In this document: positions 1 to 9,595 of the stretch, piece after piece
Numbering within the stretch: the stretch's first letter is position 1
How the letters are laid out: the number at the start of each line of letters is the position of its first letter
Translations under genes and position numbers: made by a program
Source of the DNA: CBDHDN01 sp965261585
GTDB lineage: Bacteria; Pseudomonadota; Alphaproteobacteria; UBA6615
Direction of reading: 5' to 3'
Assembly (NCBI GenBank): GCA_965261585.1
Contig: CBDHDN010000016.1
Location: 76,876-140,875 of the forward strand
DNA: 64,000 nt
The notes under the pieces: generated by a model
Seen by the model: only the letters and a program-made list of their open reading frames with translations
What the model was told of the DNA's origin: nothing
Database searches by the model: none

Positions 1-920
1 GACGGATCGGTCAGATGGAGGATCGCGTTGTAGCTGGCCGACCAGGTCACGCCCAGGGTGGCATTGATTGGCCCCTTCGCCTGTTTGTCGGAGCCGGTGA
101 AGTCGACGATGATTTCGTCGCCCTGAACGAAGCAGCTCACCCGGATATGGAACGGCCGATCATCGATGCCGTCATCTTCCATGAAGTCGGCAAAGCTGTA
201 TTTGCCGTCGGGGAAAGCCGCCAGCTCGGCCCGCATGCGCGCCTCGGAATAGTCCATAAGCGCACCGCAGGCCTGGCGGAACGTCTCCTTGCCGTACTTG
301 CGGATCAGATCGGCAATACGCGCTTCGCCCAGATCGACGGCGCTTATGAGGGCCCGATAGTCACCGTAGTTCTGACGCGGTGTCCGCACATTGGCGAGCA
401 ACAGCTTCCAGATGTCGTCTATATCCTCCCCGCCACGCTTGATCTTGACTGGTGGCACCCGCAATCCCTCATGGAAAATCTCCGTCGCCTCGCAGGCGAA
501 GCCGCCCGGCACCGAGCCGCCGGTTTCGGAGACATGTCCGATTGCGGCGGCATAGCCCATCAGTTCGTCGTCGACGAAGATCGGCTTGAAGAACGTATGC
601 TCGGGCGTGTGCAGGCCGCCGCGGTACGGGTCGTTATGGACTATCACATCACCGGGGCGCATGTCCTCGGGCGGCAGTTCCTTGACCGATGATTCGATGA
701 GTAGGGGCATACCGCCGATCTGCGACGGGACGTAATCGGCGACGCCCAACATCTCGCCGTCAGGCGCCGCGATGGCGCAGGTGAAGTCCAAGCCTTCGTT
801 GAAGATCGTCGAATAGGACGTCTTCATCAGGACGATGCCCATCTCGCGACAGATCGCCACCATGGTCGAACCGATGATGTTTGTCGTCACCATGTCGACG
901 TCGCTGGCCTGAACGCTCAT
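1..920 (-). CDS. hyuB: Hydantoinase B / 5-oxoprolinase beta-like subunit (HyuB), 3' end beyond window
   Basis: This is the HyuB-type subunit of an ATP-dependent hydantoinase/oxoprolinase that opens a cyclic amide (hydantoin, 5-oxoproline or relative) together with HyuA; it should be cytoplasmic. About 306 residues are visible. The N-terminus carries the family signature region with NDPYRGGLHTPEH near residues 95-107 and a glycine-rich SETGGSVPGG segment near 130. The ATG at 918-920 overlaps the hyuA stop as ATGA, so translation is probably coupled. The C-terminal half lies outside the window. The exact substrate cannot be read from sequence; the adjacent gamma-glutamyltransferase makes a 5-oxoproline-like substrate plausible. 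Confidence 0.9.
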   Translation of the reverse strand, partial: MSVQASDVDMVTTNIIGSTMVAICREMGIVLMKTSYSTIFNEGLDFTCAIAAPDGEMLGVADYVPSQIGGMPLLIESSVKELPPEDMRPGDVIVHNDPYRGGLHTPEHTFFKPIFVDDELMGYAAAIGHVSETGGSVPGGFACEATEIFHEGLRVPPVKIKRGGEDIDDIWKLLLANVRTPRQNYGDYRALISAVDLGEARIADLIRKYGKETFRQACGALMDYSEARMRAELAAFPDGKYSFADFMEDDGIDDRPFHIRVSCFVQGDEIIVDFTGSDKQAKGPINATLGVTWSASYNAILHLTDP

Positions 921-2947
921 GACACACGAATCTCCAGATTGCCGTAGCGGTCGACCTCAACGCGTTGGCCCGGCCGAATGACTGTCGTCGAAGCCGGTTC
1001 CTCGATGATCGCTGGCCCATCTATTTGCTGCGCGGCCAACAGATCGGCCCGCTCGAACACGGGCGCGTTATGCGATCCCGTCTCGTAGACGACACGGCGG
1101 TGGCCGGTCGGCGTCGGCGGCGCGGCGGCGGGCGCAAGGATAGGAATGTCCGGCTTGCCGGTGACCGACACCACTGTCACCAGGAAATTCACGACCTCGA
1201 TGATGCTGTTCGGGGCATTGAAGCCAAAGCGACTCGCGTGCAGCTCATGAAACGAGTCCCATAAACGTGCCGTTGTCGCTTCGTCGAACTCGGTCAAGTC
1301 CAAAGGCAGTTCAAGCTCGTAGTTCTGCCCCAGATAGCGCATTTCCATGGCCCGGGAGACCTGAATATCGACGGTGTAGCCTTGCGCCGTCAGCTCATCG
1401 ACACCGCTGGCGACGAGTTCGCGCAAGGCGGTGTTGGCGCGCCCGTGGTCGAAGTTTCGCGAGGTCAGCTGGACGGTTCGATGCCGGTCGACGCGGGCGT
1501 CGGTCATGATGAAGCCATACGCCGAGAACTGGCCCGGATGGTTGGGGATCAGGCCGCTGCTGATGCCCGCCTCGTGCATCAAGTCGCCGCAATGCAGCGG
1601 ACCGGCACCGCCGAAGGCGAGCAGCGTGAAGTCACGGGGATCCAGCCCACGCTCGATCAGCACGGCCCGCAACGCGCCGACCATGTTGGTGTTGGCGATG
1701 CGGATGATCGACAGTGCGGTCTCTTCCAGCTCCTGACCAATCTCTTTGCCGAGAGCACCGACCGCGGTCCGTGCCGCGCCGACATCGAGGGACATGGCGC
1801 CGCCGAGGAAGCTCTCGGGATTGATCCGACCGAGGACGACATTGGCATCGGTCACCGTCGTTGCGGTACCGCCCTTGCCGTAGCACGCCGGACCCGGATC
1901 GGCCCCGGCACTTTGTGGACCAACCCGCAGCATGCCGCCCTTGTCGATCCAGGCGATCGAACCGCCACCGGCGCCGATCGTGCGGATGTCGATCATCGGT
2001 ATCTGAATCGGCAGGCCCCATTCGACCTCGAAACTCGTGGTGAAATTCTCGGCGCCGTCGATCACCGTCGAGCAATCGGTCGAGGTGCCGCCCATGTCGA
2101 TTGTGACCAGGTTCTTCAGCGACGCCAGTTGGGCTAGGTGCTTGGCGCCGATTACGCCGCCGCTCGGGCCCGAAACCGCCATGTGGATCGGCGCCACCGC
2201 CGCGCCGTCGAGCGTCATCTCGCCGCCGTTCGATTTGATCACAACCACTTTGTCGGCGAGTCCGGCGGTCGCCAGGCGCTCGCTCATGCGCTCCAGGTAG
2301 CGGCCGACACTCGGCCGCAGATACGCGTCGGCGATCGTCGTCGAGGCGCGTTCATACTCCTTCCAGCGTGGCAACACGTCGTAGGAGATCGAAACCGGGA
2401 CGCCCGGCAGTTCCTCGTCCAGGATTTGCCGCGTCCGCTGCTCGTGCGCGGGGTTGAAGAAGGAGAACAGAAAGTTCACGGCCACCGCCTCGATCTCGCC
2501 GCCGGCGCGCAGAGCGCGGGCGAGTTCCCGCACTTGCCCCTCGTCCAAGGCCTGCACGACCTTGCCGTCTCGGTCCACCCGCTCCGTCACGTCGAGACAA
2601 TGTCGGCGCTCGACCAACGGGTCCGGCTTGATCCAGGTTATGTCGTAGTGGCTTTTGCGGTTGCCGCGCTGAATGAACGGCACGTCGCGGAACCCCCGTG
2701 TCGCCAGGTAGCTGACCACCGCGCCTTTGCGCTCGAGGATCGTGTTGGTGGCGACGGTCGTCCCGAGGCGAACATTGGCAATGTCCGCCGTCGCTTCGAT
2801 CCGGCCCAGACCCTCCAGCACGCCGTCCGTCGGGTCGGCTGGCGTCGACAGGTTCTTCCAGACCGTGACGGTTCGCGCCACCGAGTCAAAGGCGACGAAA
2901 TCGGTGAAAGTTCCGCCGACGTCGACACCGACAAGATATCGCGGCAT
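917..2947 (-). CDS. hyuA: Hydantoinase A / 5-oxoprolinase alpha-like subunit (HyuA)
   Basis: This 676-residue protein is the ATP-binding subunit of a hydantoinase/5-oxoprolinase/acetone-carboxylase family enzyme. The N-terminus begins with the actin-like nucleotide-binding loop GVDVGGTFTDF (residues 7-17). A second phosphate-binding motif, DMGGTSTDCS, lies near residue 285, and the conserved SAGADPGPACYGKGG follows near 350. Length is normal for HyuA (about 680). The start is supported by a GGAGG ribosome site a few bases upstream, just after the stop of the ThDP gene. It is the middle gene of a ThDP enzyme-hyuA-hyuB operon and overlaps hyuB by 4 bp. Substrate is inferred only at family level. 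Confidence 0.93.
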   Translation of the reverse strand: MPRYLVGVDVGGTFTDFVAFDSVARTVTVWKNLSTPADPTDGVLEGLGRIEATADIANVRLGTTVATNTILERKGAVVSYLATRGFRDVPFIQRGNRKSHYDITWIKPDPLVERRHCLDVTERVDRDGKVVQALDEGQVRELARALRAGGEIEAVAVNFLFSFFNPAHEQRTRQILDEELPGVPVSISYDVLPRWKEYERASTTIADAYLRPSVGRYLERMSERLATAGLADKVVVIKSNGGEMTLDGAAVAPIHMAVSGPSGGVIGAKHLAQLASLKNLVTIDMGGTSTDCSTVIDGAENFTTSFEVEWGLPIQIPMIDIRTIGAGGGSIAWIDKGGMLRVGPQSAGADPGPACYGKGGTATTVTDANVVLGRINPESFLGGAMSLDVGAARTAVGALGKEIGQELEETALSIIRIANTNMVGALRAVLIERGLDPRDFTLLAFGGAGPLHCGDLMHEAGISSGLIPNHPGQFSAYGFIMTDARVDRHRTVQLTSRNFDHGRANTALRELVASGVDELTAQGYTVDIQVSRAMEMRYLGQNYELELPLDLTEFDEATTARLWDSFHELHASRFGFNAPNSIIEVVNFLVTVVSVTGKPDIPILAPAAAPPTPTGHRRVVYETGSHNAPVFERADLLAAQQIDGPAIIEEPASTTVIRPGQRVEVDRYGNLEIRVS

Positions 2948-2960
2948 TTACGCCTCCGGG

Positions 2961-4610
2961 TCAGCCGAATGGCGTGAGATAGGAGAGCGCCAGTTCTTCA
3001 CTGGTGATGAACTCCAGCAGCGCGGGCTTGCCCTCCTCGGTCGCCTGTCTGGCACGGCGGATGGCAGGTCTAACCTCGGCAGGGTCGCCAACTCGCTCGG
3101 ACCATCCGCCCAACGCACGGGCAATATCGGCATAATTACCGCCCATGTCCCGCGACCGATACTTGTCGTGCGACAGCTCCATATGCTCGGTCTCGCACGA
3201 CATGGTGCCGTTGTTCAGAACGATCGCACAAATCGGCAGCGACGCGCGCACGGCGGTCTCGAAGTCCAGTCCCGTCATGCCAAAGCCGGCGTCGCCCATA
3301 ATGACAGCGCAGAACTTCTCCGGCGCGGCAAGCTTGGCACCCAGCGCCAAGCCTAACCCGGTTCCCAATTGATGAGATTTTCCCCACCCGAGATAGCTGC
3401 GGGGTCCATCGGAGGCGTAGAACGGCATCGTTTCGAAGCGCGGATTGCCGGAGTCATGGGTAACAATCGCCTGCGACGGGTCAATCTCGTGCATGAACTC
3501 CCAAATCACCCGATATGGATTGATCGGCACCTCATCGGACGTCAGCTTCGGCATCCACTCGGCAAGCCAGGATTCGCGCACGCGCTTGATCTCGGCGACG
3601 ACGCCCTCACGCAGGCTGGCCAGCTGCGGGGCCGAGCCACAGCTTTCTATGAACTGGCGCAGCACCAGCTTGGCATCGCCAACGACGGGGAATTCCACGT
3701 GCTGCGTCTTGTGCAGATCGGCGGGCTCGTTGGTGACCTGAATGATGCGCTTGCCAGGCGGGATCGGCGTGACCAGCACGTGCCGTGTCAGGCTGGTCCC
3801 GATCGCCAGGACCAAATCCGCCTCTTTCAGGAAGTGATGGACCGTCCCGCTCATGACGCCCGAGCCGCTACCCAGGGCCAGCGCGTGCCACTTCTCCGAG
3901 ATCGCGCTTTTCCCGCCCATGGTCGTCATGACCGGCAGCCGCAAGAGTTCTGCCAGCTCGGCGAGCTCCGCGCTGGCGCCGGCGTACAGGACACCCGCAC
4001 CGGCGAGCACCACAGGCCGTTGCGCTGCAAGCAATGCCTCGGCGGCGGCTTCTATGTCTGCTGGATCCGCCTGCGACCGCGTCGACGGTACCGGCACGTA
4101 GCGATCGACAAGGCCCCGCTCGATATCGGCCTCCGCCACGTCGGCAGGGATTTCGACGAGGACCGGCCCCGGCCGACCCGTCTTCAGCGCCTTGAAGGCC
4201 CGGCGCATGGCATTGACGGTTCGCTCCGGTACGTTGATTTGTTCGGCCGACTTCGTGACGCTTCCCAGGGTACGAACCGCACTGAAGATTGGCGGAATAC
4301 CGTCGCGCTCCCGCAGGTGTCCCATCGGCAGCAACAGCACCGGACTGGAATCGGAGAACGCCGTTGCTATGCCGGGCACCGCATTCTCGACCCCCGGACC
4401 AAACTGCATCGCAAATACGCCGGGTGGCCGGCCGTTGCGAACGCGGGCGAAACCATCCGCGATGCCCACGCCGATACGCTCCTGCCGGCAGATGATCGGA
4501 CGGATATCGAGCGCCGCTGCAGTTTCGATCAGCGGCGTCGTGGGAAAACAGCTCAACGAGGTGATCCCTTCCCGCTGGAGAATTTGGGCAATCGCTTCAA
4601 TTACTTTCAT
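2961..4610 (-). CDS. Thiamine-diphosphate-dependent enzyme, acetolactate synthase/decarboxylase-like
   Basis: This 549-residue protein has the three-domain architecture of ThDP enzymes such as acetolactate synthase, sulfoacetaldehyde acetyltransferase or benzoylformate decarboxylase. The catalytic glutamate sits in RQERIGVGIADGFAR (about residues 40-55). The C-terminal ThDP/Mg motif begins GDAGFGM and ends in a double Asn (NN) about 25 residues later. I chose the ATG at 4608-4610; an in-frame extension to 4766 is unlike any family N-terminus and reads through the divergent promoter region. The gene is 13 bp upstream of hyuA and probably co-transcribed. A ThDP lyase beside HyuAB suggests a catabolic path ending in a 2-oxo acid, but the substrate is unknown. 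Confidence 0.85.
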   Translation of the reverse strand: MKVIEAIAQILQREGITSLSCFPTTPLIETAAALDIRPIICRQERIGVGIADGFARVRNGRPPGVFAMQFGPGVENAVPGIATAFSDSSPVLLLPMGHLRERDGIPPIFSAVRTLGSVTKSAEQINVPERTVNAMRRAFKALKTGRPGPVLVEIPADVAEADIERGLVDRYVPVPSTRSQADPADIEAAAEALLAAQRPVVLAGAGVLYAGASAELAELAELLRLPVMTTMGGKSAISEKWHALALGSGSGVMSGTVHHFLKEADLVLAIGTSLTRHVLVTPIPPGKRIIQVTNEPADLHKTQHVEFPVVGDAKLVLRQFIESCGSAPQLASLREGVVAEIKRVRESWLAEWMPKLTSDEVPINPYRVIWEFMHEIDPSQAIVTHDSGNPRFETMPFYASDGPRSYLGWGKSHQLGTGLGLALGAKLAAPEKFCAVIMGDAGFGMTGLDFETAVRASLPICAIVLNNGTMSCETEHMELSHDKYRSRDMGGNYADIARALGGWSERVGDPAEVRPAIRRARQATEEGKPALLEFITSEELALSYLTPFG

Positions 4611-4629
4611 GTGAAGGCGCCTGTCATTG

Positions 4630-4641
4630 TGATCGCGATCA
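4630..4641. promoter_or_regulatory. 12-bp perfect palindrome upstream of the ThDP-hyuAB operon
   Basis: TGATCGCGATCA is a perfect palindrome 20 bp upstream of the ThDP gene start, in the 232-bp divergent intergenic region shared with ggt (4611-4842). It may be an operator, but no regulator gene is adjacent and no clear -10/-35 pair is visible. The rest of this intergenic stretch shows nothing I can name. Confidence 0.25.
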
Positions 4642-4842
4642 TCTGCCGTGTCGGCAGCGTACCATTGGGCAGCGCATGCCCACAAGCCGAGGTCACGGGG
4701 CAAGCGGCTTGGTAGGCCGACAGTTATCGATGGACGTATCGGCACGTTTGGCTTCGCGCACTGCATTTAACAGTCCTTCCGACCCCACCTTTGGCGATAT
4801 GGTGCCTCGGGGCTGACGTTCCGTCACCGAAGCGCTGGCGAG

Positions 4843-6585
4843 ATGACCACAGACCAAGGCCGGACGCGATCCGGACGTACCACCCAGGTTGGCACCCGGC
4901 ACGCGGTTGCGGCCGGTCATCATTTGTCGGCGGAAGCGGCCATCGACGTGCTCGAAGGGGGCGGGAACGCCGTCGACGCGGGCGTCGCCGCCGGGCTGGT
5001 CACGGGCGTCGTCGAGGCGTCCATGGTCAGCGTCGCCGGCGTCGCGCCGATCCTGATTCGCATGGCGGAGACCGGCGAGGTCGTCACCATCGATGGCCTC
5101 GGGACCTGGCCCAAGGCTGCAAGCTGCGCATATTTCCAGCAGAACTTCGACGGCGCGATCCCGCAGGGCCTGCCACGCGCGGTGATGCCTGCGGCGCCCG
5201 ACGCGTGGCTGACGGCGCTCGAACGCTACGGCACCATGTCCTTTGCGGAGGTCGCCGAGGCCGCCATCCGCGCGGCCCGGGAGGGCTTTCCGGCCCATCG
5301 TCTGATGGTGCTGCAAATCGGCGAGCGACAAGAGACGATCCGCGCCATGCCGGACAACGCGGCCGTCTTCATGCCCAAGGGGCGGCCGCCGGAGGTGGGT
5401 GAGCCGCTGGTTCAGACGGACCTTGCAGGCACGCTGCAGTTCCTTGCCGACGAGGACATGGCGGGCGGCAAGCGAGGCCGCGTGGCCGGCCTCCAGGCGG
5501 TCCGCGAGGCGTTCTACAAGGGTGATATCGCGCGCGCCATCGCGCACTACCACGCCGACAACGGCGGGCTGATCACACGCGACGACCTCGCGGCCTTCCG
5601 GGTCAATGTCGAGGCGCCGCAATCGATCCGCCTCGGCAAGGTTGAGGTTTATACCTGCGGCCCTTGGTGTCAGGGGCCGATGCTGCTGCAAGCCCTCAAC
5701 ATCCTCGAAGGGATCGACCTCGGCAGGATGCGGGACGGCGACATGCCCGCCTACATCCACACCGTCACCGAGGCCATCAAGCTGGCGGCAGCCGACCGTG
5801 AGGCGTACTTCGGCGATCCCAAGTTCGTCGATGTACCCATCGAGACGCTGCTCAGCAAGGAGTACGCGGCACGACGGCGCGCGATGATCCGCGAGGACGA
5901 GGCCTGGCCCGACATGCCGCCCGCCGGCGACGCTGCCACGCGGCAGGCGGGAGCGGCGACACGCGCGACGGTGGCGGCGCGGGGGGCGGACGGCGGGCGC
6001 TGGAACACGTCCTACTTGTGCGCCGTCGACAAGTGGGGCAACGCGTTTTCGGCGACCCCGAGCGACGGCGCCGTGGACACGCCGATGATCCCAGGCACCG
6101 GATTGACGCCCTCGACCCGGGGATCGCAGTCGTGGACCGACCCCGATCACCCCAGTTCGGTCGAGGCCGGAAAACGGCCGCGGCTCACGCCCAACCCGGC
6201 GCTCGCGCTCGGCCCCGACGGCTGGGTGATGCCGTTCGGCAGCCCCGGCGGCGATGTCCAGACCCAGGCCATGCTCCAGGTCTTCTTGAATATCGTCGCC
6301 TTCGGCATGGACGTGCAGGCGGCCGTGGAAGCGCCCCGGTTCGCGTCCGCAAGCTTTCCATCCTCGTTCGAGCCACATGCCAACAGCCCGGGGCGGCTCG
6401 ATCTCGAGGCTTCACTGGCCAGCGACCACGGCGCGGCGCTCGCCAGCCTCGGTCATGAAGTCGAGACATGGCCCGAGGTTGACTGGCAGGCGGGCTCGGT
6501 ATGCGTCATCGTGGCGGACGCGAACGCGGGCGAGCTGCGCGCCGGCGCCGACCACCGTCGGGCCGCTCATGCCATTGCGGCTTGA
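4843..6585 (+). CDS. ggt: Gamma-glutamyltransferase family protein
   Basis: This 580-residue protein belongs to the gamma-glutamyltranspeptidase (Ntn hydrolase) family, which cleaves or transfers gamma-glutamyl groups. The N-terminal GGGNAVDAGVAA block (around residues 39-50) is typical. The predicted autoprocessing nucleophile is Thr389 in RWNTSYLCAVD, followed by WGNAFSATPSDG; the small subunit would start there. A C-terminal GSPGGD motif helps form the oxyanion/glutamyl pocket. No signal peptide is seen, so it is probably cytoplasmic, unlike the periplasmic E. coli enzyme. It is divergent from the ThDP-hyuAB operon, suggesting a joint role in gamma-glutamyl or 5-oxoproline-like metabolism (inference). 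Confidence 0.9.
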   Translation: MTTDQGRTRSGRTTQVGTRHAVAAGHHLSAEAAIDVLEGGGNAVDAGVAAGLVTGVVEASMVSVAGVAPILIRMAETGEVVTIDGLGTWPKAASCAYFQQNFDGAIPQGLPRAVMPAAPDAWLTALERYGTMSFAEVAEAAIRAAREGFPAHRLMVLQIGERQETIRAMPDNAAVFMPKGRPPEVGEPLVQTDLAGTLQFLADEDMAGGKRGRVAGLQAVREAFYKGDIARAIAHYHADNGGLITRDDLAAFRVNVEAPQSIRLGKVEVYTCGPWCQGPMLLQALNILEGIDLGRMRDGDMPAYIHTVTEAIKLAAADREAYFGDPKFVDVPIETLLSKEYAARRRAMIREDEAWPDMPPAGDAATRQAGAATRATVAARGADGGRWNTSYLCAVDKWGNAFSATPSDGAVDTPMIPGTGLTPSTRGSQSWTDPDHPSSVEAGKRPRLTPNPALALGPDGWVMPFGSPGGDVQTQAMLQVFLNIVAFGMDVQAAVEAPRFASASFPSSFEPHANSPGRLDLEASLASDHGAALASLGHEVETWPEVDWQAGSVCVIVADANAGELRAGADHRRAAHAIAA

Positions 6586-6594
6586 GCGCCGGTG

Positions 6595-7623
6595 CTAGCC
6601 GGCAGACGCGTCGCGCGCTAGCGCGTCAACCTCCGCCCAATCCAGGGCAACAGATATATTCTGTTTTTCGCTGCGATCCGCGGCCTCGGCGAGAATCTGC
6701 GCCCGTAGCCCGTCGATGAGCGTTGCATTCGTCTGTGGTTTTCCTTCGAGCACATCGACGAACGCATCGAGCTCGTCCATGTACGTATGCTCCATCCGCG
6801 GGAACCAGTCGGCGACCCAGGGGCTGCCATGGCGGCCGGCCGCGTCGTAAACACGGAAATCGTGCAGCGGCTTGCACCCGGATTCCGCCATTGCCTTCGA
6901 GCCCTTCACCTCGATTCGCTCGTCGTACCCACACACGGCGTGAAAGCTCTGGCTGATGGTGACAAGCGCGCCACTCTGCATCTTCAGCAACACCGCTGCG
7001 ATGTCCAACTCGCCCGCCGCGGCGATGGGCGGATCCCACGCGTTGCCGTACGCAACCAGTCGGGTCGGCAGCTCGCCGGCGATCCAGCATGCCAGATCGA
7101 AGAAGTGCGTTGAGCTGATCCGAAAGAATCCACCCGAGTCCACCAGCATCTCAGGCTCCGGCGGCTCCGCCGTCCGACACACGACGTGCATCGCCTCGAT
7201 CTTGCCGAGCCGACCACCCGCGACGGCCTCCTTCAGCAAGGCGTGCTCGCGCGCGTAGCGGCGATTGAAACCCAATGCGTTCGGAACGCCGGCGGCAAGA
7301 GCAACACGCACGGCCTCCCATGCCGTGCTCGTCTCGTTGTGAATCGGCTTCTCACAGACGACGGCCTTGCCGGCTTTCGCGGAACGGATCAATTGCTCTG
7401 CGTGCGCCGAGGTGGACGACGCGATTATCACGGCATCCACCGGTTGGGCGAGCAGATCATCGGTTCCCGTGGCGACATGGGCCCCCGACCGGTCCGCGAT
7501 CGCACGCGCCCGGTCCTCATCCGGATCATAGACGGCACCAAGAGCCGTCCGCGGGTTGGCGATAATGTTGTTGGCATGGACCGTTCCTATGAAACCAACA
7601 CCGAACAGGCCAAAACGAATCAT
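6595..7623 (-). CDS. Gfo/Idh/MocA family NAD(P)-dependent oxidoreductase
   Basis: This 342-residue protein is an inositol-dehydrogenase-like oxidoreductase. The N-terminal Rossmann motif GLFGVGFIGTVHA (residues 5-17) is followed by the family CEKPIH motif near residue 93, whose Lys is catalytic. The C-terminal half contains STHFFDLACW, supplying the Asp of the catalytic set. A good AAGGAG ribosome site precedes the ATG. It ends 10 bp from the end of ggt, converging with it. Relatives oxidise inositol, sugars or sugar acids; the substrate here cannot be assigned. Confidence 0.88.
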   Translation of the reverse strand: MIRFGLFGVGFIGTVHANNIIANPRTALGAVYDPDEDRARAIADRSGAHVATGTDDLLAQPVDAVIIASSTSAHAEQLIRSAKAGKAVVCEKPIHNETSTAWEAVRVALAAGVPNALGFNRRYAREHALLKEAVAGGRLGKIEAMHVVCRTAEPPEPEMLVDSGGFFRISSTHFFDLACWIAGELPTRLVAYGNAWDPPIAAAGELDIAAVLLKMQSGALVTISQSFHAVCGYDERIEVKGSKAMAESGCKPLHDFRVYDAAGRHGSPWVADWFPRMEHTYMDELDAFVDVLEGKPQTNATLIDGLRAQILAEAADRSEKQNISVALDWAEVDALARDASAG

Positions 7624-8145
7624 GTCAGCGGCTCCTTGTAAGGTTCACAGAGTGATCGCGCGCGTTGGTACGGTAGTGTGGCCGCCAGACACTAGCAACC
7701 GCGGGTCACGGAACCTGTCAACGACTTTGAGACACCGACGGTTTCTATTTACCGACTCGTTTCTCCTGTTGTGGAAGTGGCGGGTGGGTTGATCCAGACG
7801 GCTTCGGGAAGCGGGGCGGGTTTCGGGGTGCCGTGGACGAAGCGTTCGGGGTGAAGGGCCCAGGCGGCTTGCAGGGTACGTCCGCGCTGAGCCAGCACAT
7901 CCGGTGCCCGGTGATGATGGACATCATCGGGGGTGAGCATCGCGATCCCGGCATGGCGGTGCTCGGTGTTGTACCAGGGGAAGAACGACCGGCAGAAGGC
8001 GATGGAGGCGGTAATGTCTTCGAAGCGCCCAGGGAAGCCGGGGTGATACTTCAGGGTCTTGAACTGCGCTTCGGAGAACGGGTTGTCATCGCTGACCTGG
8101 GGGCGGCTCAGAGAGCGGGTGACCCCGAGGTCGGCGAGGAGTTGG

Positions 8146-9595
8146 GCGATGTCCCACCCAATGTTGAAAAGTGCGAGATAGGCATCTTCTGATCGAGAGG
8201 CTACGCGGCCACCTCGATGTCTTCAATGACGGACTTTGCTCCGGCCTTTCTCACCGCCTCCCGCAGGGCGGCGTCGAGGATGGGGAGCTGGCGGTAGGCC
8301 TTGAGGCGGCGGAAGGTCTTTTGCGCCTCCAAGAGGCCGGCGCCGGTCCAACGCAGCGCCATCTCGGCGTTGCGCCAGCGCTTGACGTTCCGCTGCACCG
8401 TCCGGACGGTGCCGATCGCGTTCTCGATGGCGTTGGTGCAAGCCAGCGAGCGTCGAAGTTGCGGCGGGAGGCCGAGCCGGATCACCGTCAGGATCTCGTC
8501 CAGGCCCTCCAGGATCGAGCCCGAGACGCCGGGTGCGTCATGCTCCAGACGGCGGGCGAGGTTGCGCAAGAGCCGTTCGGCCTTGGCCGCGTCGTCCTGC
8601 TGCCAGGCCTGCCGCAAGACCTTCCTGACGCCGGCATGGAGGCTCTCGTCCAGCCGGTCCGTGATGTTGCGCCCCTTGTGCACCTGGCAGCGCTGGAGGG
8701 CCGCCGCCCGCCCGAAGGTCCGCCGGATCGCCTTCGAGAGCGCCTTGGCGCCGTCGACGATGTAGAGCCGAGGCCGTTCGGGATCGAGACCGCGCTCGAT
8801 CAGGTTGTCGAGCATGGCTTGCACCGTGGCCGCGTTCTCCGTCGCGCCCTCGGCCAGGCCCAGCACGTGCTTCGCGCCGCCGGTGTCGATGCCGATCGCC
8901 GCCACCATCAGGTGATCGCCGACATGGAGCCCGTCGATCTGGAGCACCACGAGATCGAGATCGTCGAGCGGGCTCGCCAGCCAGGCCTTCAGCTTGCTTC
9001 GCGTCAACGCCACGAAACGGCGCGAGACCGCCGACTTCGAGGTTGCGTCACCCGATGCCGCCGGCAGATCGCCGCCCGCATCGTCCGGCGGGCGCACCGC
9101 GCGGGCATACTTGCGGGTCGAGACGTTGATCACCATCAGATTCATCGCCCAGGCTTGCAAGAGTTCGGGTTCCGACAGCAGCTCCCAACTCGGCAGGCTC
9201 ATCTCCCGACCCGCGAAGTCCCGCACCCGAGGGCGCTCGACCTTCACTTTGCCGCCGTGGTAGGCGATCTCGCTCCGGGTCGTGCCCCATCGATGGCCCT
9301 TGCGCTCGCCCGAGCGGGCGTGGCGCGAACCGCACAAGGCTTCCGCGTCCGCCGACATCATCTCGTTCAAAGACTCGAGGCCCGCCAAAAGGCAGAAGCG
9401 ATCGACGCTCATGCGCAGATCGTCGAAGGCCTCCGGCATCGATGGCAAGAGCCGACAGGATGGTTCCGAGGAACGGTCGTTGCGTGTAGTCTTGGTCATG
9501 GCGTCGTTCTCCTTGATGGAATCAGCACCCAGAGCCTAGCGGCTCCAGGCGGACGACGCCTACTTCAGCTTTTCAACAGAGCCCGGGACATCCCC
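8146..9595 (-). mobile_element. IS-C copy 1 (C1), IS256 family, inside IS-A1
   Basis: This 1450-bp element has inverted termini sharing GATGTCCC and TGTTGAAAAG blocks. It is flanked by a 9-10 bp duplication of A1 sequence, GAGGAGTTGG (8136-8145 and 9596-9605), which fits the 8-9 bp duplications of the IS256 family. It is almost identical to C2 at 18587-20036 but in the opposite orientation. Confidence 0.92.
8201..9499 (-). CDS. IS256-family (mutator-type) transposase of C1
   Basis: This 432-residue intact mutator-type transposase has DDE residues in VVLQIDGLHVGDH, LYIVDGAKALSK and CTNAIENAIGTVR. It starts with ATG 96 bp inside the right element end and stops 55 bp from the left one. The protein differs from the C2 copy by a Gly/Ala change in WTGAGLLEAQ. 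Length is usual for the family (about 400-430). It is presumably active in trans on both copies. Confidence 0.95.
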   Translation of the reverse strand: MTKTTRNDRSSEPSCRLLPSMPEAFDDLRMSVDRFCLLAGLESLNEMMSADAEALCGSRHARSGERKGHRWGTTRSEIAYHGGKVKVERPRVRDFAGREMSLPSWELLSEPELLQAWAMNLMVINVSTRKYARAVRPPDDAGGDLPAASGDATSKSAVSRRFVALTRSKLKAWLASPLDDLDLVVLQIDGLHVGDHLMVAAIGIDTGGAKHVLGLAEGATENAATVQAMLDNLIERGLDPERPRLYIVDGAKALSKAIRRTFGRAAALQRCQVHKGRNITDRLDESLHAGVRKVLRQAWQQDDAAKAERLLRNLARRLEHDAPGVSGSILEGLDEILTVIRLGLPPQLRRSLACTNAIENAIGTVRTVQRNVKRWRNAEMALRWTGAGLLEAQKTFRRLKAYRQLPILDAALREAVRKAGAKSVIEDIEVAA

